Origin: Macrotrachela quadricornifera
Taxonomy: Eukaryota; Rotifera; Eurotatoria; Philodinida; Philodinidae
Assembly (NCBI GenBank): GCA_022393335.1
Contig: JAJEKB010021165.1
Coordinates: 194,057-258,056 of the forward strand
Length of the DNA stretch: 64,000 nucleotides
Direction of reading: 5' to 3'
A program made the position numbers and the translations under genes. Positions 23,600 through 37,352 of this stretch are shown piece by piece. Position 1 is the stretch's first letter, and each line of letters begins with the position of its first letter. The notes under the pieces were generated by a model that worked only from the letters and a program-made list of their open reading frames with translations, searched no databases and was not told the DNA's origin.

Positions 23600-24038
23600 A
23601 CAGTACACCCCCTTTTCTATTTCTAATGTTTCCGTCGGTATATTCTAGTGCATAGAATTCTAATTTTAATAATAAAAGACAACTCGATGGATTTCTTAAA
23701 ATTATGACTAATGAACGATTGGAACACTAGGAATCAATATTTTTATACATACTTCATTTGACGGTGTGAACAAGATACACTTCATCACTACAAAGAGTGC
23801 TGGAGCTACTTTTATAGACACAGAAAGATTGTCTTTTCTTATCTTCTATTTAATTGGCTATGTAGTCACTTTACATATACTACATCTACCATAGAGTTAC
23901 ATTATCATGTTCTTCATCATGTAAACAAAGAAAAATAATCACATCAAGTTATCCTTGATGATCAATGGCATAACTGAATACGAAGTTTCGATAATTTCAA
24001 AAATTTTTCTTTAACTTCAAGAAAATTCTTTTCAATCT

Positions 24039-24622
24039 CACACTAAATTAAAATGTGTCGCAAGTGTCGCATTTTACGACATATTGTACGACACATTAAA
24101 ACGCGACACGAGGTGCTCACTGCGACACATTTCTTCCAGCGGACCCACGACACATTTTTTTGCGACACATTCGACATATTTTTCGGCACGTGGTTTTCTC
24201 TTTTTTGAAAAATCGAATTATTAGTAATTTTTTTTTATTTTAATTCGAATTACTGGTACCTATTCTTGTACCTGAAGATGATCAGATCGTAATATCTGAC
24301 CATTCAGAGATTCTCAGATCTCTATAGAACTACTTCGAGGCAGTCCATTCTTTACCAGCTAGCGACCTCTTAAGACATTCTAGAATCATAAATGGTCGCG
24401 AAACAACTAAAAAAAAGTATACGAAAATGTATAAATTTAGTGCATTAAATCGGTTCAGTTATATGTATCGTCACATGCAAAACAAAACGGTGAAAGAATA
24501 GTTGGCATATAGACTACGACACATTAAAAGTGCGACGCATTCGAGCACGACACATTTTCGTAGTGGAATCTGCGACACATTCGTGCACGACACATAAATA
24601 CGACACATTTTATTTTAGTGTG
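24039..24622. mobile_element. CACTA-like non-autonomous element with subterminal repeats
   Basis: The left end CACACTAAATTAAAATGTGTCG (24039-24060) is matched by the reverse complement of 24601-24622 with one difference. Both flanks then carry many copies of CGACACATT in both orientations (24050-24190 and 24515-24610). Termini with CACTA and subterminal motif clusters are typical of CACTA/EnSpm elements, where the transposase binds the repeated motif. The centre has no coding frame. No clear target duplication was found. Confidence 0.55.
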
Positions 24623-24820
24623 CTTTTTTCGAATGAGAACTATTATTTCTGATTTAATTAATATTACACAACAAAAATTTGTTTAAAAGTAATATAAAAA
24701 AATCTAATTGTTATTATACTTTAGCCCTTTGTATTACAGCGATAACATATTCGTTGAATTTCTAATCAAGACATATTTATTAATCATGAATAATAACAAA
24801 AATTCGATATAGTTTTCCAA

Positions 24821-25620
24821 TTATACTCTATGAAAATGAAGAGAATTTATAGTTTTAATAGCTAATATATTTGAATCAAATAAAACAGCATTATAAGCTA
24901 TTGGTTTGTATAAATGTTTTGCCTTGATTTGTCCGTCTTTATAAATATGTAAAAGACTTGATGTTATATGATCGATTACAAGCCATTCATCGCATTTAAG
25001 TGAACAAATACGTTTGACTCGTTCACCATTATACATAATATATTAAGAGGAACTGACCAGAGTTGATCGAATGTTGATGAAGATCGAAGTTCTATACGTA
25101 CTGGTTTATCGGACGAGTATTTGTACATAGACCATTTTTATGATATTAATAAAGCAAGTGTTCCTTTGTTTAATTAAACAAAATGATGTTAAAAGATTAA
25201 TTTGAAAAATCTCAGAATCTTCATTATTAGTCGTAAGAAATAAAGATGCATCAGAACATGTACAAGAAAACCATTCTTTCTTTTCGATTGTTTCAATAAA
25301 TTCAATTGATGTTAAATTTTCATTAACTCAAAAAATTTCATTTTTGTTTGTAATGATAATAAAACAATTTAATGTCGAAGACCAACACATATCAAGAATA
25401 CGATCATATTTCCATGGACATTGTTTTACAATAGTACATTCTTTATCAAATAAACATAAATTAGGATATTGATCGAATAATAAAAATCAATTATTACTAG
25501 TTAATACAGACCAATCATCATTAGAACAATCGATTTTTCGATAAAGAGAAGATGAATTTGATATATCAATTTAATTCGATATCCATTCTTCAATAGAAAT
25601 CAAATTGTTATTAATACTTA
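24821..25620 (-). pseudogene. Bdelloid beta-propeller-like protein, decayed
   Basis: Read from about 25620 down to 24821, blocks such as CSWSSTLNCF-like, FIETIEKKEWFSCTCSDAS, RICSLKCDEWLVIDHITSSL and YNAVLFDSNILAIKTINS lie in order. Stops interrupt the early part and only the last 71 codons are open. The alternating strand pattern resembles a WD/propeller C-terminal half of a repeated bdelloid family. The N-terminal half is missing. Confidence 0.5.
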
Positions 25621-27942
25621 AGTATTGTTTTTATGTTATTTAACTTCAATTTTATTTTTACTTTTATTTGTAATTAATTTATTTTATTTTATTGTGATTT
25701 AATAATTTTTATAAAAAATTTTCAAATGAACTAATTATTACATATAGGAAGAGAAACTTTTTTACATTTAAAATGTTTTAGGTTTATTCCTTGCATATAT
25801 TTATCGTATACGTTCGGTTATTTTCTCTTTTTGATTACGCGTTCTCTGTTTCAATCTATTATGAATCATGGATAATGAAAGTCCATCTTACTTTTTACTT
25901 CCTTTATTTGATAGATATTTCTATTCATACGGCTGCACTTCATCTTATGCATTCTATTCGTTTTTTTTCATTATCCTAAAATGTTCCGTGCCCAATGGAA
26001 AGAAGCGCATGTTTTTATATACTTTCGTTCTTGAATTATTGAGGAAACAATCATACGCACAAACTCTCTGGAAAAGGTACTTATTGTAGTAAATCAAACA
26101 ATAGGAGAAGGCAAACATTCCCCTCAGGTGAAAATTTTGGATTTAAAACTACCCTATGACCTTTTTCTGGTCGAAAGGGTATTCTGTGAAAAATTTCATT
26201 GCATTTGCTTATACCGGGTCCAAATGCATGAAGAATAAGCAAACGAACTTTTTTCTATATATATATATATATATAGATTTTTATTTTATGTATTTGGTTT
26301 CATGCAACTAATGAATTTATTGTATATGAATTTAGATTATTAAATTTTATGCATTTATTGGCTACGAATGAAAATGATTTATCTAAATACAAGAGAATTC
26401 GTACATTTTGAAACATAACATTGAGCAGAGATATTTTGCAGAAGTTGTCGAATTTCTATCAGAATAGAAAATTTGAAAGTTAGTCAAAATCTTGTTATTT
26501 TCATGTGTTATGTGTTAAAAATGCATGTTGCTTTTTACTAGATAAAGGTTTCGATTTTGTTCGAAGTTAGGTATTTGTTCTTTAAAAAAAATGAAAATCA
26601 GCTATTGACTCGGTAAAATATTAGCAAAAGGTGTCCTAGATTGTTTATCATCGGTCAAATGAAAATAAATATACAGGTAAGCGACAGGTACAGCAATTAG
26701 CACTTAATTCTGATGTCTGTTTATCACACATAATGTGACGCTGTCATCAGCAAAACAAAACATTGTGTTTTGATTGAAAACGGTGACAATACTATGAGCA
26801 GTATTTTGTGTTGAGAACTTAATAATATTGAAACAAAAGATCGTTTAACACCGTGATTATGTACCGTTTTAAACACACTAAAAATCGTTTTTTGTGATAA
26901 ATGAGTATTTTGGACAATACATCATCGTTTAAATGCTATAACATTAAATATGGTTTAAACGGCAAAAGAGCGTCCCTTCAACTAACTGAAATATTCGAAC
27001 ACGCTGTAGACAAACTTTATCACGCTCACCATCATTTACTTGAATTAAAGAATGCAATAGTAATACTTGGTTTTACTCTATTTCTCAATTATTTTCGTAT
27101 ATCTAGTGTTAGATTAATGTACTGACATATAAGTAGAATATAGAATAAAAGAAAAAAAGTTGATTTTGGTTTATGTTTTATTTATCGTAATACTTATGAT
27201 TGTCTGCAAAGAAGTAATAATGGAAAAATAAAAGAAAAAGAGTTCGTATTAAAAAAAAGGATCGACATCAATGGCAGAAACATCAAGAATAAACTCATGA
27301 TGAAAAATGAGAAGTAACAAGAAGAAATTACGTCAGAAAAAGAAAAAAATATGAAGAACGCAAAACATAGATTGACGTACGTAAATATTATTTAAAAAGA
27401 CAGACATTGTTAATGCAATATTTTCTCTTGTTCTTATGTTTGTATGTCTATATATCGACTTAATCTCACTTCTACTACATCTGAAAAATTAAAAGGTAAT
27501 ATTATGCTTCTCTTCTGGATGCACATCTACTTCTGAAGAATTTACGTCAATCAGTTGTCATATGTTATTAACACTGGAAGTAATCATTTTTTCTTCTGTC
27601 GCCGGAAATAAATATTTGTAAACTAACATAGAGTTGTCGTTAAGTTCTTTTTTATTAATCTAAATATATAATAGAACAGCATACGTTATTTTTACTCTAT
27701 ACATATAAATCTGAATTTCTCTCCCGAGTATAAACAAAGAATAAGAATGATGTTTACTTTCAGACTGATGTAAATCTGATTATATGGGAAAAATATTATC
27801 AGAAATAACAACTTGAAATCATTATTTTATAGATAAAAACATGTTTTATGATTATTATAGGTCATTATAAACCGTTATTATTAAAGGTGATACCACAAAA
27901 CTGACATAAAAATTACATTTGTATAATTTAAATAATAACTCA
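25621..27942. other. Intergenic, no gene recognised
   Basis: Very AT-rich. A TA microsatellite lies at about 26257-26274. An open frame at 26901-27125 (74 codons) has no recognisable motif. The last few hundred bases precede the ABC transporter start. Confidence 0.4.
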
Positions 27943-28927
27943 ATGGATAGTTCAACTGAACATACAATACTTGGATCTAATAAATGTCGTCAACGTTTAA
28001 CAAAAGGTGAATATTCACCAATTGGTTCAATTCGTAAAATAAATTTATTACTTCAACATTCTCTTCGTTATTCATATCGAAAACGATGTTGTAAACGTTG
28101 TCCAACAATACTTTGTGAACTATTATTTCCTATTATTTTAATATTATTATTGTGTTTAATCCGTTATGGAATTAATAAATCTTTGGAACAAATCAATGAA
28201 AATCCTAAATCAATAGGAAGAGATTTCAGCCATCATTCATGTTTACAAAATATAAATTCTACGCCAACTTTATCAAAAGATTTATTCATGAAATGTTTTA
28301 AATTTCCACCAATTTATACAAGACATAGATGGATTTCATTCAAATCAGAAACCATTTTCGATAAAATAAATCTTGTTTTCCATCCTATGATAAATGAAAC
28401 TGAAGAGTTAGTTAAACATGGTAAAAAACGTCTTAAAGAAATGAAGTGTAACAACACAAAAATTTGGTAAGTTTATTTGATGCATCGATAATATTGAAAA
28501 ATAAAACTTTCCATATAGGAGCCACAATATAGATGATTGGAATGATAATTATTTATTGAAAAATCAAAATGAAGATTCAGTTATTATTGATTTTGGTTCA
28601 GTAACTAATCTTAAAAATAAACGAAATATTGATTGTGAGTATTGATATATCTAAAAAAGTGTTGTGTAATGCCAAAGTTCTATGAACTTCCTAGAATTAA
28701 CTGACACTCAATAATAAGCAATTAAGGCGAAGACACATAAATAAGGGCATCTATTTGATTGTGAATGAGAACAAAACTTTCATTCTGTATGTGCGAAAAT
28801 CTAAAAACATGGGTTTGTTTCTTTGAAACGTGAGAACGAAAGATGGTCATCATATTCATTCAGCTTATTTAATGCTAGGGAACTAACGAGGGAATATATG
28901 CAACTGTCGAACGCCGTTCGACCTCAT

Positions 28928-29240
28928 CTTCTCGACTTATTTATAGGGACTCATCGGTAAAATCAAATTATGAAAGTTTTATCCGAAATTTTGCCCAGAG
29001 ATAGATCTAATAGTCATTCGAATATTCTAAAAGTTTTTGTACAAACGAATGTTTTTCTCTCGAGATATTGAATTTGTAAAATCTGATCACTTGACACCGA
29101 TGTGTCATAAAAATCAAGTTCACATAAAAACTCAACATTTCTAGAAAGGTATTCTAATGGCTATTATACCTATCTTTGGGTAAAATCTCGTAATTTGATT
29201 TTGCCGGTGGATACCTATGAATCAGTCGAAGTTTTTGTAA
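28928..29240. repeat. Degenerate foldback inside ABCA intron 2
   Basis: The 870-base intron (28635-29504) contains about 28928-29035, which matches the reverse complement of about 29134-29240 at roughly three quarters of positions. A shared core is GGCAAAATCAAATTA. It looks like an old MITE. It leaves both splice sites untouched. Confidence 0.55.
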
Positions 29241-30451
29241 AATAGTCATAGTTCTTAATCAATAGGCCATGGATACGAATTCTTTTAGGATTTTCTTAGT
29301 CTCATAGTGTTCTATTCATAGTCAAAATATGAGGTCAAACTGCGTGCGTTGGTAAAGCTTCGAAAAGTTAAAAAAAGGTGCATTGCCAAATATATGGTTC
29401 ATCGTGTGACTGTGCTTTTTAGAATTCCAAGAGCTTAAAACTCACGAAATTTAGATATGTCTGAAAAAGTATTATAACTGTTGCTTGTTATTCTTTATTT
29501 TTAGACAATATAATAGTTCGAAAACCCTATACTGTTCCAAAAAATGATCCGATCGATATGTCGTTTATATCATTTTTACATTCAGGTAAAAATAATAATT
29601 CTTTTTATTTAATCATATACAAATTTAATTATTTAGCACTCATTCCTGATCGATTTGATGTAATGTATAATAAGTTCGATCAAGATTCAAAATTACCTCC
29701 ATTTACTGATGTAAAAATATTTATTGATTCATTACTTATTGGATATCAAACGAATAGAAATATTGATTATGAACTTGAAAATACTCCTATGATTTGTGCA
29801 CCATTTCGTAGAAATTTCATTTTTGGTATGATGAAATTGATATAAACTTTGTTAGATTTTTTTTTTGTTTCTAGAAAATCCATTATCAATTTTAATGAAA
29901 TATTTAATTGATTTAATATTTCTTACTCCGTAAGTAAAAGAATTTTGAAATCAACAGATTATTTCATTCGTTTATTAATTAGATATTTTATTCTTCTAAC
30001 CAATTTAATTCAAGAGAAAAATGATAAAGTTAAAGAAATTCTTAAAATACTTGGAATTGAACCAATTCTAAATAATTTTGCACATGCAATTCGGTAACAG
30101 AAAATAATTTTTTCCTAAAAATTTATATTTTCTTTATCTCATAGAACATTAATTATTCTTTGTTTTTTAATTCTACTCTTATGGATTGTATTGACACAAC
30201 CAAATGGATATTTTCTTACATTTAATTTTAATATTCTCTTTCTTGGTTATTTTATATTCAATTTACAATTAACTTCATTCTGTATAATGATTGCACAATT
30301 ATTCAATAAAAATGTTTGTGCAATATTAACTATTATTGTCATCTATGTTTTATCATTAATTACTTATTCGCATATGCTTTTCTGGCCGATAACGATACAA
30401 TATCTGTTGATATTTTTCAGTCCTTATATTGCTGAATATTCACTTCTTCAG

Positions 30452-30499
30452 GCAAGAAAATATTTTTTGATATTGAAAAAAAACGTTTTCTTTTTATAG
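30452..30499 (+). other. GC-AG intron in the ABCA gene
   Basis: The donor reads CAG|GCAAGA and the acceptor TTTTTATAG|CAA. No GT donor nearby keeps the frame, while this 48-base intron joins two coding blocks in phase 0. GC donors with an otherwise strong consensus are a known minor class. Confidence 0.6.
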
Positions 30500-32334
30500 C
30501 AAGTAGTTTTACATGAATTAACAGGAAAAAATATATTATCATTGCAAAAGATTTATCGTTCTGCACCATTGTATTTTCCAACATTGATTATTATGATTTC
30601 TAGTTGTATCTTTTATTGGTTATTATCTTGGTATTTAGAAAAAATATTTCCAGGTGAGAACATAAACAGATTTTGTGGGATATATTTATCAGGAGTAGAG
30701 ACCATCGAATAAGCCTCAATCTCCAGAGGTTCCAAATCAGATCCAGATTCGCATCTAATAGATAGCCGCTGACTTCAAATAACCAAGAAAAATTTCTCAC
30801 ATCTTTGAAGCGACTATTAAGTTTGGATTAAAATTTTTTTTGTGAATATAGTGACTACGGATCAGGTCCAGAATTTTTGGATTTGACGGTCTCTAATCAT
30901 GGACCATAGTCCATTCTCTCTTGTTTAATCTCCAGGAATTACTGACTTGGACTCTCAGGAGATTTCGGAGGAAGTTTCCAAGGGTTGTTTAGGGAGTGGC
31001 TTGGAAAGTGAAGAATGAGTCATTGTAGACCCATACTTGACATATTTCAGTGATATTCTCACTAGAATTTTGCTCCCACTAATGTACACCGATAAAGATA
31101 GATGGATAGATAACCTATCTATCGATCTACCTAACTATCTGCATATTTGTTTATCAACCTACATACGTATCTACCGATGCATTATAGTGAAGCAAAATTC
31201 CAGTGATTATATCACTGAAAAACGCCGTAGACTGTAAAAATACTAGACGATAATTTGTTTTCATGAAAAAAGAGTTGTTTTAATAATGAAATTTTAATCC
31301 ACAGTTTGTACATATATTATCTTTGAATAGAAATATTCTTATTTTTACTTTTCAACTTGAAAGAAAAACGTCTAATACTTCTACTTCAGCTTCTTTTTTC
31401 TTTTTGTATCAGACGGACGCTTCTAGAGATTCTCAAGGAATCGGATGGATGAAATAAGATGAGATGGATAAGGACGATCCCCTCTCATGAAAAGCTATCA
31501 TTGCTATAGGAAGACAAAATTACTGAATTTTGTTAGGAGAAGATAAGACGTCATTTTTTTTCACAAACAAGTATTGCTGCAGTCATATCTCCAGGAACGA
31601 GAAAGCGACACTCTCATTCATCGGATTGATAATCGGACTTATCCAAAACTTTTTAGGTGAATATGGTATTCCACTTGGTTGGAATTTTCTTCTTAAACGA
31701 GACTATTGGCGTTCAGAAAAACTTGATCATCATAATCGTGACACATTACTTTTAAGAGATATTTCAAATGATACAGCTACTGTTCATGTTAATAATCTGA
31801 TAAAAAAATTTGGCCCTGATAAAATAGCTGTTAATAATGTTTCATTTGATTTATATAAAAATCAAATAACATCATTAGTTGGACCAAATGGATCAGGAAA
31901 AATAACAATATTTAATTGTTTAATTGGTATATATAAACAAACATCAGGAACAATAAAAATAGAAAATGATGATGAAAATTATCTTGATACACAAATAAAT
32001 ATGGATATATTAAGAAAATCAATGGGTTATTGTCCACAACATGATATACTTTTTGATTTATTAACTGTCAAAGAACAAATGGAATTTTATGCAATAGCAC
32101 GAGGATTTGAAAAAAATAAAGGAAAAATAGTAAATGAATTGTTACATGTAATTGATATGGAAAATTTTAAAGATCTTTATTGTAAAATATTATCTGGTGG
32201 AATGAAAAGACGTTTATCATTAGCATGTGCATTTATTGGAGATACAAAAATAATTCTTCTTGATGAAGTAATCGATTTTTACTTTGTTTTATTTTTATTT
32301 TAAAAAAAATCATCTTAATATATATAGCCATCAA

Positions 32335-32649
32335 CCCATGTAAAAAAAGTGATTAAAATCTGATTAAAGATTAAAAATTTGATTAAAAATTGATTAAAAT
32401 GACACTATTTTAATTGCTTAGCAATCGATTAAACTGTAAATAATCCATAATAATCGATTTTTTTCGATTAAAACTAGTTAAAAATCGATTATAAACCAAA
32501 AACATTTAATTTTTAATCAAAAAAAATCGATTATTATGGATTATTTACGGTTTAATCGATTGCTAAGCAATTAAAATAGTGTCATTTTAATCGATTTTTA
32601 ATCAAATTTTTAATCTTTAATCAGATTTTTTTTCATTTTTTTACATGGG
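32335..32649. mobile_element. 315-base MITE inserted in the NBD1 exon
   Basis: The ends are CCCATGTAAAAAAA and its mirror. The arms are nearly identical for about 130 bases, around a short centre. CAA flanks both sides (32332-32334, 32650-32652). Removing the element and one CAA restores CCA TCA AGT GGA, giving the expected D-E-P-S-S-G-L-D-P of the Walker B/D-loop. That fixes the borders to the base. A 3-base duplication fits PIF/Harbinger or CACTA-type insertion. The arms show few differences, so the insertion is fairly recent. Confidence 0.85.
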
Positions 32650-33016
32650 CAAGTGGACTTGATCCATCGAATCGTCGTTCATTATGGAATTGGTTACGTT
32701 CAATGAAAGAAGGTAGAACAATTTTATTAACAACACATTTTATGGAAGAAAGTGATGCTTTATCTGATCGAATTATGATTATTGCTAATGGAAATATTAG
32801 AGCCAATGGAACATCAGTTGAATTAAAGGAAAAATATGGCCTAGGTAAAACAATTTTCTAATTATGACTTACAAGGAAACTATCTGATGTGATATCTCAT
32901 ATTTCGATTCATTTTATCGAATATATTGTTCATGTAAATATTTTTTAGCTCTAAACGCAAGAACTGCGTGCCCATTTTTATTGCTTAAATTGATTAGTGC
33001 AGTAATATTTAGTTCG

Positions 33017-34156
33017 ATTTATATCACTGTAGAGTCCGAAATGATTTTTCCAAAAATTTAAATTTAACAGAAATTCCAAAAATTTAGGACATTTATAAAC
33101 CGGGTCGAGATTTATAAACAGGGTCGAGATTTATAAATCGGGTCGAGATTTATAAATTGGGTCGAGATTTATAAACCGAGTCGAGATTTATAAATCGGGT
33201 CGAGATTTATAAATTGGGTCGAGATTTATAAACCGAGTCGAGATTTATAAATCGGGTCGAGATTTATAAATTGGGTCGACATTTATAAATTGGGTCGACA
33301 TTTATAAACCGGGTCGACATTTATAAATCAGGTCGGCATTTATAAATTCCAACTGTTTATAAGTGTCGACCCTATTTATAACTTCCGAGCATTTTATTCT
33401 AACACTGGTTTGTAAGGTGAATCGAGTACGCATTCAACTAAATCTAGCAGTGTGTGAAGTCGAGATTATATTGAAAACATTGGAAATTTTAACTTAAGCA
33501 AACCACCAATACTGACACAATTAAACCGTTTTGTATACATTGTCAGTCATGTAGAACAGAAGTCTTTGTGTTTTACATTCCGATCATATCGGCTGTTTCT
33601 CTGTCTTATTCTTTCTGTATGATTTTCCTTACTATTCTTCATTCATTAATTGATCCGAAACAATATCCGTTTTCGAAGGTATCATCGCTTATCAAAAATT
33701 ACAAAAATGTAGAGCTTTGACTGGTTTGGTCAACATTTATAAGCCGCTTGAACGCTTATAAACTGTGAGTGAATTTATAAATAAACAATATTTATAAATT
33801 AATCCGATATTTATAAACTTCTCTGATATTTATAAATCACTGATGGATTTATCAATAGAGCAGATTTATAAATCCATCAGTGATTTATAAATACCAGAAG
33901 AGTTTATAAACTTCTCTTACATTTATAAATCACCGATGGGTTTATAAATACAGCACATTTATAAATTTTTCATGAGTTTATAAATCATTTTCGCATTTAT
34001 AAATCGAGAATGGGTTTATAAATAGGCCAGATTTATAAATACATAAAACATTTATAAATATATTAAATTTTCGATAAAAAAATTTACGATTTATAAATCG
34101 ATTTATTTATATCGATTTATAAATCCATCTATTTCGGACTCTTCAGTGATTTATAT
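33017..34156. mobile_element. 1,124-base non-autonomous element with 8-base target duplication, in ABCA intron
   Basis: The element spans 33025-34148. It starts CACTGTAGAGTCCGAAAT, and the reverse complement of its end starts CACTGAAGAGTCCGAAAT. Both sides carry ATTTATAT (33017-33024 and 34149-34156). An 8-base duplication fits the hAT or P superfamilies. Inside is a tandem array of 19-base units and then many TTTATAAA palindromes. There is no coding frame. It lies in the 2.07 kb intron between exons 10 and 11 and spares the splice sites. Confidence 0.8.
33091..33350. repeat. 19-base tandem array with three-unit higher order
   Basis: About fourteen units of ATTTATAAANNGGGTCGAG. The two variable bases cycle CC, TC, TT over much of the array, giving a 57-base higher-order period. 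From about 33268 the last unit bases change to GAC. Each unit carries the self-complementary core TTTATAAA. Confidence 0.85.
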
Positions 34157-37097
34157 AAAATATTCAATATATGTTATATATTTTTATTTGATGGATTTAA
34201 TAGAATCAAATGAAATGGAATATTCTTTTATTTTATACAGATTGTAATCAATATTATAAGTTATTTTTGAGCGAAGAAAAGTCTGGTTTTTAATTTATTA
34301 AATTAGATTTTTTCAAATTTTGAGAAAGTTTCTTTTTAAAGTGGATAAACGAAAAAAATAAATTATCTTGTATTGATCATTTTTTAACTAGAAGATTTAA
34401 ACTGGATTATTGGGATCTTTGACAAAAAATCATTGATGACCTTAAAATACCCATGTATATGATTTCATCTATTCCTAATAAAATTTTACATCGTAGTCAA
34501 TTTCCTTGTTTTTGTTTGAGATATATTATAAAATTTACTATCTATAGCGTACTCAGTGGAATTTCAATGAATCTAACATATACAACTGATGAATCCCAAC
34601 CGCATTAGATAATTTCAGATGGACTTAAACGATTTTCGATTTTAATTTTCTCTTCGGCAAACATTCTTTTGCGTTAAAAAAAGAATGTCTAATCACATTC
34701 ACTAGACATAGGATAAATATATATTAGAGTATAAATGTGCTTAAAGAGCTAGCAACGAACGCGTTTAATTAATGTACATCAGCTACGTGCAATCGTACTT
34801 CCACTATAAACCGCGTTTGAACAGGTTTCGTCGGTTGCGTACAAACACGATTTCATTTACAATTACATATAGATGTTACCTAAAATAGTTCACTCATTAG
34901 AACAAATTATTTATTTTAGGTTATAAATTAATTATTAATAAACAGAATAAATGTCGTACAAATGATATTAAAAATGTCTTATGTCAATATTTACCAGGAT
35001 TAACAATTGAAAGAGATATATCAGATGGTGATGTTGTTTTTCGTACAAATCAACAACCAAATAAACAATTTGTCCAAGCATTACATCATCTTGAAACAAT
35101 GAAAAGAGAAAATCGAATTAGAAGTTATGGAATACAGAATAGTACAATGGATGATGTTTTTTTAAAAATTACAAGAGATACAATTAATGAAAATGAATCA
35201 GAATCAATGTCAATTGATACTCAAACATTAGGTTTGTAATTAACGTAAAGATCGATATGTAGAGAAATTCAAATTTTAAAAATATGAACAAATTTCTCAG
35301 TATAGTTTTTTTTTCTCAGAGCAACGATGTCATCGTGTATTTGATAATCAACATATGTATACTGATATTAGATATTATTTGAGTCAATATCATGGTCTAA
35401 TAATAAAAACACTACTTGTACATTATCGTCGTTGGACATTAACATTAATTGTTTTATTAATACCAATTTTATACAATATTTTATCAAATATACCATTACA
35501 TAGTCAAAATAAAAGTGGAATATTTCAAATGAATATCAATTTACTTAATCCACAAACAATTTTATATCATATAGATCCAATAATAGAAAAATATTTTCGT
35601 GCATCTATTAATGGTGCAATACTTGAAGAAAATTTCGGAAATATATCTCAAATGAATTTGGATATTTTAGAAAAACGAATAAATCATCCATATACATATA
35701 CAGATATTTATCTTGCTTTCAATATTCCAAAACCAATTAAAAATAAATATAAAATTCAAACATTATCATCGAATTTAATATCTGGTTATGAAGTTATTTC
35801 ATTAGCATCAAATACATTTTATAAATATATATTAAATGATACAAATGCATCAATTCAAACAACATTAATTTACAAAAAACAAAGAAATTTCACAGAAGAA
35901 GCATCTATTCATCATCTACCAGATATATTAAGTATGATATCATGTACTCTGAAATTATTTCCAGTTAAATTATTATCTGATATGTATGTTATATTTAAAA
36001 AGAAATAATCAAAAATTTTTATTTTACATTTCATTTAGATTTCTATTCTATATATTATTCTTCTATATATCTGTATTTTTGATTAGTGAACGAAAAGATA
36101 GATTTTTATCATTGATTAATATTAATGGTTTGCAGTAAGTTAACAGAATTTCTTTTAATTTCACTTTATAATATTTTCATACTTTTGTGTTTTTAGTCCA
36201 GTATTCTATTGGATATTTACTTATCTTTTTCATATAATTATATCTATTATATGGTTTTGTTATTTACTTGCTGTTTATTGTATATTTTATATTGCTTTTA
36301 ATGGAATGCCAACAAAAAAATTTGAAGGAAAAAACTTATTTTTTCAATCTGAATATCTTAATCCATGGGATTTACGATTACAATTTTATCCATTAACAAT
36401 AATAATTACATTACCAACATTACCATTTACTTATTTATAAACAAAAATTTTTAAAAATGATATCATTGTATGTATTATTAAATAGAATCGAATGAGAACA
36501 AATATTTTTGTTCTTGTACATTTCTAGAAAATATGAATATCTTGCAACATTTTTTGTTTTCCATAGATCTTTGTTTAAGAGCATGACAAAAAAATGAATC
36601 TTTTTTTCATCGAATTCTTTACAAACTTTTACGAGCTTTTCAACGTAAAAACAGATATATAATAGACATTCTATTTATAATTTGAGTATGTATCAACTGC
36701 TCTTTGAGAATTATTTGTAAATGTTTGATCACAAATTATATTTATCTAAATACTACGGAAATGGTTCTCCACCTACTATTCGAGTTCTTCCTCTATCTAA
36801 ACCGTTTTATTCATGAATTATTTAGGCTAATTATAGAAAGAGAAATCAATTCAATAGAAAATACTGGAAAAATAAACTCGACTTAGCAAAGTGCCCAATC
36901 GAAAGTAAATCATGATTTGATAACAAAATATGAAGGAAATAAATGTTCAGTTCATTGTTTTTAATTATGACGAATAAAAATTTAGGATGAATTCGATGAT
37001 CTATCTTTTAAAATAATCTTAACTTTCTGCCATGGTCTTGAATAGAGATACAAAAAATATCACAAAAGTTTTGCGTTATCCGTTATAGTATCTTAAT

Positions 37098-37352
37098 TTA
37101 TAAGAAAACTATTTGAAGTGATTCGGAACTTTAGTTCTAGTAATTTTGTCCTTATGCAGGATGAAATGAGACTGGAAGAGATTCAAAAAGCTAAAGCCCT
37201 ATGTGGCTACTTTCCGAAATTATGACCATTTTAATGACTTTGGTAGGCAGCCGAATTTACATTTATCCTTTTAGATATCTCGTAATCTTGATTATGAGCA
37301 AAATATAGATTTAAAGTTCTGAATCACTTCGAATCGTTTTCTAACTTTCAAT
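37098..37352. repeat. Inverted repeat in ABCA intron 14
   Basis: About 37098-37137 (containing TTTGAAGTGATTCGGAACTTTA) is mirrored at about 37308-37352. The rest of the 921-base intron (36468-37388) shows no coding frame. It may be another degraded foldback. Confidence 0.5.

Noticed and set aside
33091..33350. CRISPR-like array
   Set aside because: Units are contiguous 19-mers without unique spacers and lie inside a transposable element in an animal intron.
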